From Rhizobium sp. 16-488-2b (GTDB lineage: Bacteria; Pseudomonadota; Alphaproteobacteria; Rhizobiales; Rhizobiaceae), in NCBI RefSeq assembly GCF_017741815.1, contig NZ_JAGHMF010000017.1:141402-205401 (forward strand): a DNA stretch of 64,000 bases, given 5' to 3'. The notes beneath the pieces were generated by a model, which was given only the letters and a program-made list of their open reading frames with translations, searched no databases and had not been told where the DNA came from. Of this stretch, positions 51,798 through 59,071 are shown in pieces. A program made the translations under genes and the position numbers. How positions within the stretch are numbered: position 1 is the stretch's first letter; each line of letters opens with the position of its first letter.

Positions 51798-52724
51798 CTA
51801 TTCGGCCCATTCGGCATCGGCGGTAAAGGCGATGGTCAGCCAGCGATTGGCCCCCTCGCCGCCGATCCGGTCTCCGATATCGTCGCGCAGAGCATCCCAT
51901 TCCTCGATCGTCTTGGCGGGCAGCCCCTCGGGCACGATGAAGTAGAGCTCGACCTCGGTCGCTCTTCCGACGCGCGCGACATAGGCGCGGTAGGAGAGGA
52001 AGCCAAGGCGCTGAACGGTCTCCGACGCCACCTGGTCGACATGCTCCTGCAGATCGACAGGCGCGATCAGCAGCACCTCGCTGAGCGCCTTCAAGATCGT
52101 GCCGATAGGCAGCGGGATCATCACCAGGCAGACGAGGCCGAGCACCACGGGGTCGACATATCGGGCGATCCAGGCCATTGGCGTCGGCAGCACCGCAAGA
52201 CCGATCACGAAGGCGACAAGCAACGCAAACGCGATACCGCCGGACATGATCCAGGCCTTGATATCGAGCGCGATGAAATCGGACTTCAGGCTGCGGTTCA
52301 ACGCAATGCCGATCGACGCCATGACCACGCAGACGACAAGCGTGGCGCCGGAATAGACGATCGCGGCGCCGAAATGCAGCTCATGCCCGCCATTGATGAC
52401 GCTGATGACGGCATTGATCAACGCGTAGACCGCCACCGTCATCAGCAGGCAACCGTTGAGCAAAAGCACGATGGGTTCCAGATGCCAGAAGCCCATGGTG
52501 AAGCGGTTGCGGATGCGGCCGGACTTGGCATTGTTCTCCGCCGACCGCACAATCAGGCTCGACACCCAGAGCGCGAGCCCGGTCATCGCCGCATCGGCCA
52601 GCGAATAGACGCCATCGAAGGCGATGGAAAATGAGCCCGAGATGATGCCGAAGACGATGCCGAGAGCCGCCACCACGACGGTCGCCACGATCGATATGGT
52701 CAAAAAGCGCTGCTCGTTCCGCAT
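51798..52724 (-). CDS. Cation diffusion facilitator (CDF) family transporter
   Basis: 308 residues from the ATG at 52724, preceded by GGAGACGGTG; earlier ATGs exist at 52751 and 52769. Six membrane helices with an Asp pair pattern in helix 2 (FDGVYSLADAAMTGLALW) and helix 5 (LDIKAWIMSGG), which form the metal site in the family, then a C-terminal cytoplasmic domain. Expected to export Zn2+, Fe2+ or Mn2+. It sits between adiA and the AdiC-like gene with no clear link. Confidence 0.85.
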   Translation of the reverse strand: MRNEQRFLTISIVATVVVAALGIVFGIISGSFSIAFDGVYSLADAAMTGLALWVSSLIVRSAENNAKSGRIRNRFTMGFWHLEPIVLLLNGCLLMTVAVYALINAVISVINGGHELHFGAAIVYSGATLVVCVVMASIGIALNRSLKSDFIALDIKAWIMSGGIAFALLVAFVIGLAVLPTPMAWIARYVDPVVLGLVCLVMIPLPIGTILKALSEVLLIAPVDLQEHVDQVASETVQRLGFLSYRAYVARVGRATEVELYFIVPEGLPAKTIEEWDALRDDIGDRIGGEGANRWLTIAFTADAEWAE

Positions 52725-52931
52725 CACCGTCTCCGCTGGCTTCCATCTCATTTTAGCGCGTTCACACAAATGGTGAAGGCTTCAGGCGTGGCGGCGTACT
52801 ACGCATTGATCCGGATTGCGAGCCTTGCGGATTGGGAAGAGGATGCCCGTGGCCGCATAAACCGGGACGCTGTCCCGGGCCGTCCGACGGCTATCGTCCA
52901 CAGCGGTGAACCGATCTTCGGGAGGGATTTC

Positions 52932-54299
52932 ATGACGACCTCGCAGAACGGCAAAAGCCTCGGGCTCGCCGCCTGTACCGCCATCGTCGTCGGCAACATG
53001 GTCGGTTCCGGCTTCTATCTGTCGCCGGCCGCCGTCGCGCCCTATGGCAATCTGGCGATCCTGGTGTGGATGATCATGGGCGCCGGCGCGATCTGCCTTG
53101 GCCTCACCTTCGCGCGGCTTGCCGGCATGGTGCCGGCCGTTGGTGGCCCTTATGCCTATACGCGGCTTGCCTATGGCGATTTCGCCGGCTTTCTCATCGC
53201 CTGGGGCTACTGGATCTCGATCTGGTCGTCGCTTCCCGTCATCGCCATCGCCTTTACCGGCGTGATGATCGATCTCTTCCCTGCCCTCGGCAATCGCATC
53301 GCCGCGACCATTCTGACGCTCGGCGTCATCTGGACGATCGTGCTCGTCAACCTGCGCGGCGTCCACGCGGCCGGGCTCTTCGCGCAGGTGACGACCTACG
53401 CCAAGCTCATCCCATTCGGCGCCGTCGCCATCATCGGTCTCCTCTATATAGACACCTCGCATTTCGCCGAATTCAACCCGAGCGGCCAGCCGCTGCTGCA
53501 ATCCTTCGCGGCCCTGGCGCCGCTCACCATGTTTGCCTATCTGGGTCTGGAATCGGCCACCGTTCCCGCTGGCGATGTCCGAGACGCGCGCCGAACAATC
53601 CCCCGTTCGACCGTGCTCGGTATCTCCATCGCCGCGGCTCTTTATGTTCTCGGCACCGTCGTCGTGATGGGCGTCGTGCCGCGCCCGCAACTCATCCACT
53701 CCGTCGCCCCCTTCTCGGAAGCGGCGGGGCTGATGTGGGGGCGTGGCGGCGAATTGGCGATCTCGATCGCGGTAGTGATCTCCTCGATCGGCGCGCTGAA
53801 CGGCTGGACGCTGCTGATGGGCCAGGTGCCGATGGCCGCCGCTCGCGACGGCCTGTTTCCGCCGCTCTTCGCCCGCCTCTCCAGCCGCGGCGTTCCCGCC
53901 ATCGGCATGGTCGTCTCGGCCACCTTCGCGACGCTGCTCGTCCTCGTCCAAGCGGTCGGATCGGACAGTTTCGCGGCGGTCTACCGGCTGATGGTCGGGC
54001 TGAGCACGATGACAGCCGTCGTCCCCTACGCCTTCTGCGCGCTCGCCGGTACCCTTGTCGCCTCGCGGCTGAGCAACGGGCAGAAGACGCCCCGCGTCAC
54101 CCTCATCGAATTGATCGCCTTCCTCTTCGCCATGTTCACGCTCTATGGCTCGGGCGCCGAGCCGGTACTCTACGGCATGGTGCTCCTGATGCTCGGCATC
54201 CCCGTCTATGTCTGGCAAAGGCGAAACGGCGAGGTCGCGCGCACGCAAGGCGTCGAAACGCAAAACGGGGCGCCGATACGCCCCGCTGCCTCGCTATAA
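52932..54299 (+). CDS. APC-family amino acid antiporter (AdiC/ArcD-like)
   Basis: 455 residues from the ATG at 52932 (GGAGGG upstream); the longer frame from 52770 is not supported. About twelve helices; NMVGSGFYLSPAAVAPYG in helix 1 is the APC substrate-binding motif. It lies between adiA and arcABC, so arginine:agmatine or arginine:ornithine exchange is likely. Which of the two cannot be told from sequence. Its tail contains the hairpin that ends the arc operon on the opposite strand. Confidence 0.83.
   Translation: MTTSQNGKSLGLAACTAIVVGNMVGSGFYLSPAAVAPYGNLAILVWMIMGAGAICLGLTFARLAGMVPAVGGPYAYTRLAYGDFAGFLIAWGYWISIWSSLPVIAIAFTGVMIDLFPALGNRIAATILTLGVIWTIVLVNLRGVHAAGLFAQVTTYAKLIPFGAVAIIGLLYIDTSHFAEFNPSGQPLLQSFAALAPLTMFAYLGLESATVPAGDVRDARRTIPRSTVLGISIAAALYVLGTVVVMGVVPRPQLIHSVAPFSEAAGLMWGRGGELAISIAVVISSIGALNGWTLLMGQVPMAAARDGLFPPLFARLSSRGVPAIGMVVSATFATLLVLVQAVGSDSFAAVYRLMVGLSTMTAVVPYAFCALAGTLVASRLSNGQKTPRVTLIELIAFLFAMFTLYGSGAEPVLYGMVLLMLGIPVYVWQRRNGEVARTQGVETQNGAPIRPAASL
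54261..54285 (-). terminator. Terminator of arcABC inside the antiporter 3' end
   Basis: On the minus strand CGGGGCG-TATCGG-CGCCCCG runs into TTTTGCGTTT. It lies 41 nt after the arcC stop and inside the last codons of the convergent antiporter gene. Confidence 0.65.
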
Positions 54300-54326
54300 T
54301 CCTCGTGCTGCTTCCGGTCCGCCCAT

Positions 54327-55265
54327 TCAGCCGTGCCAGCTGAGCCCACCGAAGCGGCCATCGATGATCGTGCCGAGCTCGCCCCGCACCATGCCTGCAA
54401 TATCCGCAAGCGCCCCGATCGCCGCCGCCTTGCCCGTCGTCTCGGCGAAGTGGCATGCGGCATCGACCTTCGGCCCCATGGACCCGGCCGGAAAATCGAA
54501 CTGCTTCATGTCGCCGGGGCGGGCCTTGTGGATCGCCTTTTGCGACGGCTTGCCCCAGTCGAGACAGACGGCCGGCGCGTCGGTTGCCATGATCAGCAGA
54601 TCGGCGCCGATCTCGCGCGCCAGCAGTTCCGAGCAGAGGTCCTTGTCGATGACCGCCTCGACGCCAGCAAGATGACGCTCCTTGCCCTTCTGGTACATGG
54701 TCGGTATCCCGCCGCCGCCGGCGCAGATAACGATGGTGCGCTGCTCGAGCAGCCAGCGCACCGGCCGGATTTCGAAGATGCGCTTGGGAAGCGGCGAAGC
54801 GACGACCCGGCGCCACTTGTCGCCATCCTGCTTGAACACCCAGTTCTTCTCCGAGCGGATGCGATCGGCATCCGCCTTCTCGTAGACCGGGCCGACGAAC
54901 TTGGTGGGGTTCGTAAAACCAGGATCGTCGGCATCGACCTCGACCATGGTGAGCAGCGTCGCCAGCGGCTGCTCGAAGGGCAGCACGTTGCCGAGTTCCT
55001 GCTCCAGCATGTAGCCGATCATCCCCTCGGTTTCAGCGCCGAGCACGTCGAGCGGATAGGCCTCATCAGGCTTGTAGGCGGCGCCCTGCAGCGCAAGCAA
55101 GCCGACCTGCGGCCCGTTGCCATGGGTGATGATCAGCTGATGCTCGGCGGCCAGCGGCGCGATCGCCTCCGCCGCCACCCGCGTATTGCGTCTCTGGACA
55201 TCAGCGGTCATCGCTTCCCCGCGCCGGAGAAGAGCGTTGCCGCCAAGCGCGATGACGATCCGCAT
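54327..55265 (-). CDS. arcC: Carbamate kinase
   Basis: 312 residues from the ATG at 55265 (MRIVIALGGNALLRRG), preceded by GGGAGACTAGG, which includes the arcB stop. Family motifs: ALGGNALL, THGNGPQVG, a late CAGGGGIP and IDKDLCSELLA. It transfers phosphate from carbamoyl phosphate to ADP, making ATP, with NH3 and CO2 released. Last step of the arginine deiminase pathway. Third gene of the arcABC operon. Confidence 0.95.
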   Translation of the reverse strand: MRIVIALGGNALLRRGEAMTADVQRRNTRVAAEAIAPLAAEHQLIITHGNGPQVGLLALQGAAYKPDEAYPLDVLGAETEGMIGYMLEQELGNVLPFEQPLATLLTMVEVDADDPGFTNPTKFVGPVYEKADADRIRSEKNWVFKQDGDKWRRVVASPLPKRIFEIRPVRWLLEQRTIVICAGGGGIPTMYQKGKERHLAGVEAVIDKDLCSELLAREIGADLLIMATDAPAVCLDWGKPSQKAIHKARPGDMKQFDFPAGSMGPKVDAACHFAETTGKAAAIGALADIAGMVRGELGTIIDGRFGGLSWHG

Positions 55266-55266
55266 C

Positions 55267-56271
55267 CTAGTCTCCCAATGTCGCGACAAGCAGCGCCTTG
55301 ATCGTGTGCAGCCGGTTTTCCGCCTGCTCGAAGGCCACATTGGCCTCGGATTCGAACACTTCGCCGGTGACCTCCAGGCCGTTGCTCATGCCGTAATCCT
55401 CGGCGATCTGCTTGCCCAGTGTCGTCTCCGTGTCGTGGAAGGCCGGCAGGCAGTGCATGAACTTGGTCTGCGGATTGCCGCTCGCCTTCATCAGCGCTTC
55501 GTTGACCTGATAGGGCGTCAACAGCTTGATGCGCTCGCGCCAGACGTCCTTCGGCTCGCCCATCGACACCCAGACGTCGGTGTGGATGAAATCGACGCCC
55601 TTCACCGCCTCCTTGGGATCGTCGGTGATCAGAAGCCGCGCGCCGGATCGCTCCTGCAATTCCCTGGCGATCTTGATGTATTCCTCGGCCGGCCAAAGCG
55701 ATTTCGGCCCGCATATCCGGACGTCCATGCCCATAAGGCAGCCGACGATCAGCAGCGAATGGCCCATGTTCGAGCGCGTGTCGCCGATATAGGCGTATTT
55801 GATATCGGCGATCGGCTTGTCGGCATGCTCGCGCATGGTCATGACGTCGGCGATCATCTGCGTCGGATGATACTCGTCCGTCAGGCCGTTGTAGACGGGC
55901 ACGCCGGCATAGCGCGCCAGCGTCTCCACCCCGTGCTGCGCCGAACCGCGATATTCGATCGCATCATACATGCGGCCAAGCACGCGCGCCGTGTCCTTGA
56001 AGGATTCCTTGTGGCCGATCTGCGAGCCGGAGGGATCGAGATAGGTGACGTTCGCCCCCTGGTCCGAGCAGGCGACTTCGAAGGCGCACCGGGTGCGCGT
56101 CGAGGTCTTTTCGAAGATCAGGCAGATCTCCTTGCCCTTCAGGTGCTGCTGCTCGGTGCGGGCATACTTGGCCCGCTTCAGATCGCGCGCGAGATCGAGG
56201 AGGTAGCGGAATTCTCGCGGCGTATAATCCTGCACGGTCAGAAGCGAACGGTTGCGCAGATTGAAGCTCAT
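55267..56271 (-). CDS. arcB: Catabolic ornithine carbamoyltransferase
   Basis: 334 residues. Carbamoyl-phosphate motif FEKTSTRTRCAFE (about 53-65), ornithine motif FMHCLPAFHD and the SMG loop (VSMGEP) are present. In the deiminase pathway it runs backwards, splitting citrulline with phosphate to ornithine and carbamoyl phosphate. Length matches catabolic enzymes. It starts 37 nt after the arcA stop and abuts arcC. Confidence 0.95.
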   Translation of the reverse strand: MSFNLRNRSLLTVQDYTPREFRYLLDLARDLKRAKYARTEQQHLKGKEICLIFEKTSTRTRCAFEVACSDQGANVTYLDPSGSQIGHKESFKDTARVLGRMYDAIEYRGSAQHGVETLARYAGVPVYNGLTDEYHPTQMIADVMTMREHADKPIADIKYAYIGDTRSNMGHSLLIVGCLMGMDVRICGPKSLWPAEEYIKIARELQERSGARLLITDDPKEAVKGVDFIHTDVWVSMGEPKDVWRERIKLLTPYQVNEALMKASGNPQTKFMHCLPAFHDTETTLGKQIAEDYGMSNGLEVTGEVFESEANVAFEQAENRLHTIKALLVATLGD

Positions 56272-56308
56272 GGTCTTGCTCCGTAGGGCTGTTTCAGGAT
56301 GTCTGCTG

Positions 56309-57538
56309 TCAATAGGCGGGGTCGCGCCGGATCGGGCATGTCATGCAATGCCCGCCGCCACGACCGCGGCCGAGTTCGGAACCGCGAACGGTGATGACCT
56401 CGATGCCCGCCTTGCGAAGAAGCGTGTTGGTGTAGGTGTTGCGGTCGTAACCGACCACGACGCCCGGCTCCAAGGCGACGACGTTGTTGCCGTCGTCCCA
56501 TTGCTCGCGCTCGGCCTGGTAGGCGTTGCCGCCTGTTTCCACGACCCTGAGCTTGCCGACACCGAGCGCCTTGGCGACGATATCGAGCATCGGCTCCGTC
56601 TCCGGATGAATGTCGAAATTGCCGTCGTCATCCGTCTGCACCATGCTGTAGCAGCGGATCTGATCGACGACTTCGGCAAAGAGCGTCACCACGTCGCGGT
56701 CGCAGAAGCTGAAGACCGTGTCGAGGTGCATGGCTGCCCGGCTCTTCGGCATCAGGCAGCCGATGACCCTGGTAACCGCCTTGTTCTTGAACAGGGCGCG
56801 CGCGACCTGGCCGACCGCCTGATAGGTAGTGCGCTCGCCCATGCCGATCAGCACGGTTCCATTGCCGATCGGCATGACGTCGCCGCCCTCGATCGAGGCG
56901 TTGGCGAAATCCTCGTCGCTGTCGCCCCACCAGATCTTAAAATCGCCGTCGCGGAACGTCGGATGAAACTTGTAGACCGCGCGCTGGATCAGCGTCTCGG
57001 GCTGCCGCGCCGGCCAGAACATCGGATTGCAGGTCACGCCATTATAGATCCAGCAGGAGGGATCGCGCTGGAACAGCGTGTTCGGGATGGGCGGAATGAC
57101 GAACTCGGTCTCCGACAGCGCGCTCAGCATCAGCGTCTTCGCCTTCACGTCGGGCAGGTCGGAAATGGCGATGCCGCCGATCATGAAGGCCGCGAGCTGT
57201 GTCGCCGGCATCTCGTCGAGCCAGGGCCGCACCGCCTCGGCGATCTGCGAGCCGAGCACATTCGGCGTAATACGGCGATCGAGCACGAAGTCGCGCGCCG
57301 GCTTGTCGACCAGCGTCTGCGCCAGCATGTCGTGCAGCTCGAGAACCTCGACGCCGCGCTCCTGCATCTTCAGCACGAAGTCGTAGTGATCCTTCTGCGC
57401 CTCGTGAACCCAGAGCACGTCATCGAAGAGAAGATCGTGGCAATTGCCCGGCGTCAGCCGCTGGTGGGCGAGCGACGGTCGGCAGACCATCACCGTTCTG
57501 AGCTTCCCGACTTCCGAATGAACCCCAAAACCGCGCAT
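56309..57538 (-). CDS. arcA: Arginine deiminase
   Basis: 409 residues from the ATG at 57538 (MRGFGVHSEVGKLRTVMV), with GGAGGAGAG upstream; an ATG at 57586 is less likely. Motifs: FQRDPSCWI, HLDTVFSF (catalytic His/Asp region), and the C-terminal GGGHCMTCP with the catalytic Cys. It converts arginine to citrulline and ammonia, raising pH and feeding ATP synthesis through arcB and arcC. First gene of the operon; an FNR/FixK-like box lies upstream. Confidence 0.96.
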   Translation of the reverse strand: MRGFGVHSEVGKLRTVMVCRPSLAHQRLTPGNCHDLLFDDVLWVHEAQKDHYDFVLKMQERGVEVLELHDMLAQTLVDKPARDFVLDRRITPNVLGSQIAEAVRPWLDEMPATQLAAFMIGGIAISDLPDVKAKTLMLSALSETEFVIPPIPNTLFQRDPSCWIYNGVTCNPMFWPARQPETLIQRAVYKFHPTFRDGDFKIWWGDSDEDFANASIEGGDVMPIGNGTVLIGMGERTTYQAVGQVARALFKNKAVTRVIGCLMPKSRAAMHLDTVFSFCDRDVVTLFAEVVDQIRCYSMVQTDDDGNFDIHPETEPMLDIVAKALGVGKLRVVETGGNAYQAEREQWDDGNNVVALEPGVVVGYDRNTYTNTLLRKAGIEVITVRGSELGRGRGGGHCMTCPIRRDPAY

Positions 57539-57625
57539 CGCGCTCTCCTCCAAGCTGCCTGGGATAGCGATCGCCCTGCTACCCACGGATGAGATGAGCC
57601 TAACGGGACGGGTTCGGCCGTGTCA

Positions 57626-57639
57626 TTGATCGCAAGCAA
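57626..57639. promoter_or_regulatory. FNR/FixK-type box upstream of arcABC
   Basis: TTGA-TCGCAA-GCAA, one mismatch from TTGA-N6-TCAA, inside a larger palindrome CATTG...CAATG. Its centre is about 94 nt from the arcA start codon, close to the distance seen for the adiA box. Confidence 0.55.
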
Positions 57640-57686
57640 TGCGCGGAGCGGTATTGCTGGTCAGCGGGCAATCGCGAAAGCCGCGG

Positions 57687-58037
57687 TCATTCCACGTAGA
57701 AGACCAGATTGCCGTTGCGCGCCCGCGTGACCCACTCGATATCGTCGGGCGTCAGCTTCTTCGCCTTTAGCTGTTCGACCAGCCACTTGTTGGATCGCGC
57801 AGCCGCCCTGACGGCCTTGACTTCATCCGGCTTGCCCGGCTGATGCAGCGCGCCGGTTTCGATCGCCGTCGCATAGCTGACGACCGAAAACCGCTTGCCA
57901 TGATAGTTTTTGACCGCATCGGGCAGGTTTTCGGCCCAGTTCATGCGCCGATATTCTTTGCGATCCTGCTGCGCACCGACAGGTGCCGCCATGACGGCGA
58001 CGATCGCAATTCCTGTCGCAAGGACCAGCTTTCTCAT
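57687..58037 (-). CDS. Small exported protein, unrecognised
   Basis: 116 residues from the ATG at 58037 (GGAG upstream; the frame before it is non-coding in appearance). Signal peptide about 1-22 (MRKLVLATGIAIVAVMAAPVGA). The mature part is basic and includes SNKWLVEQLKAKKLTPDDIEWV and ends NGNLVFYVE. No family recognised. A TTGA-N6-TCAA box lies upstream at 58115. Confidence 0.7.
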   Translation of the reverse strand: MRKLVLATGIAIVAVMAAPVGAQQDRKEYRRMNWAENLPDAVKNYHGKRFSVVSYATAIETGALHQPGKPDEVKAVRAAARSNKWLVEQLKAKKLTPDDIEWVTRARNGNLVFYVE

Positions 58038-58114
58038 CGTAGGGCTCCATCGACAACTGGGGGCGAGAATTGGGGAAAGTCCCGCAATGATAGGCCGTCC
58101 TGGGATAACCGGCA

Positions 58115-58128
58115 TTGAGCCGGATCAA
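58115..58128. promoter_or_regulatory. FNR/FixK-type box in divergent gap
   Basis: TTGA-GCCGGA-TCAA, a full match to TTGA-N6-TCAA. Centred 84 nt upstream of the exported-protein start (minus) and about 184 nt upstream of the FixJ-like gene (plus). Confidence 0.55.
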
Positions 58129-58190
58129 CGCATCGCGGCGCTTGGTGCGCCGGACATCAATGTTTTCAATGTGTCGGCTACCACAGATGT

Positions 58191-58204
58191 TACGCGATGC
58201 TACG
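58191..58204 (+). promoter_or_regulatory. TACG-N6-TACG direct-repeat site B
   Basis: TACG-CGATGC-TACG, 101 nt upstream of the FixJ-like gene and oriented with it. Its core is nearly identical to site A (GATGTTACG-N-GATGCTACG), suggesting a shared regulator and possible autoregulation. Confidence 0.55.
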
Positions 58205-58304
58205 CCTGAAGAGCGCAGTGTAGTGGTAATATACAGTCAGTGAGAGGGTGGATCGGGGAACCGCGCTCTCGCGCTTTCGTTGCATTTGAGGGAGAGTTTA
58301 CTCG

Positions 58305-58973
58305 ATGGCGAATGACCTGACCGTGCACCTTGTCGACGACCAGGAGATACCGCGGCGATCCTTGACGTTCCTGCTGATATCCTCGGGCTTCGCGGTTCGC
58401 GCCTATGAGAGCGCCTCGGCGTTTCTGGATCAGTTACCCGTCTCCGGCCGGGCATGCCTCGTCAAGGTCACGCGCATGTCCTGTGCCGACGGGCTTCAAT
58501 TACTGGAGCGGCTGAACGCGCTCAACGCGAACATCCCCACAATCCTCGTCGGCGGCGATGGAGACGTGGAAACGGCCGTGCAGGCGATGAAGGCGGGTGC
58601 GGCCGATTTCATCAAGAAGCCATTCGAGGACCAGGCGCTGATCTCGGCGATCAACCAGGCAACATTGCGCCGGACGCCCCCCTCGCCCGCGCCTGTCGAC
58701 ACCGAGGTGGTCGCCAACCGGCTGCGGCAACTGACCGATCGGGAACATCAGGTTCTGGCCGCCGTTCTGGACGGCCTGCAGAACAAGATGATCGCCTTCA
58801 ACCTCGGCATCAGCGCGCGCACGGTCGAAGTTCATCGCGCCAACGTCATGGCGAAAATGGAGGCCCGCAACCTGGCCGAACTCTTGCGCATGGTCCTGAC
58901 CTCGGGCGGGATGCAACAGTCTCCCGCGACGCGCGCACCTGCTTTGCCAGCCGTTCCAGTCAGGCTACTTTAA
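58305..58973 (+). CDS. FixJ/NarL-type orphan response regulator lacking the phosphoacceptor Asp
   Basis: 222 residues. A receiver-like domain (about 1-120) keeps the acidic pair D11-D12 and the late lysine in KKPF (about K105). The phosphorylation site LVTDLRMP of FixJ is replaced by LVKVTRMS, with Val at the Asp position, and the switch Thr is Gly (VGGDGD). A C-terminal LuxR-type HTH (about 140-200) has LTDREHQVLAAVLDG..NKMIAFNLGISARTVEVHRANVMAKM, intact. No histidine kinase is adjacent. It likely binds DNA constitutively or responds to a non-phosphoryl signal. A TACG-N6-TACG site lies in its own upstream region. Confidence 0.88.
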   Translation: MANDLTVHLVDDQEIPRRSLTFLLISSGFAVRAYESASAFLDQLPVSGRACLVKVTRMSCADGLQLLERLNALNANIPTILVGGDGDVETAVQAMKAGAADFIKKPFEDQALISAINQATLRRTPPSPAPVDTEVVANRLRQLTDREHQVLAAVLDGLQNKMIAFNLGISARTVEVHRANVMAKMEARNLAELLRMVLTSGGMQQSPATRAPALPAVPVRLL

Positions 58974-59071
58974 GCTGCGTTCGACAAAGTCATTGAAACC
59001 ACACATGGTTATGGGATATGCTCCATTAGTAACGACTGAATAGAATTGCGTGATCGTGTCGGAGGGGCATC

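Noticed and set aside
52806..52819. TTGATCCGGATTGC upstream of the AdiC-like gene as a third arginine-island FNR box
   Set aside because: Only 7 of 10 conserved bases match; the second half-site is absent.
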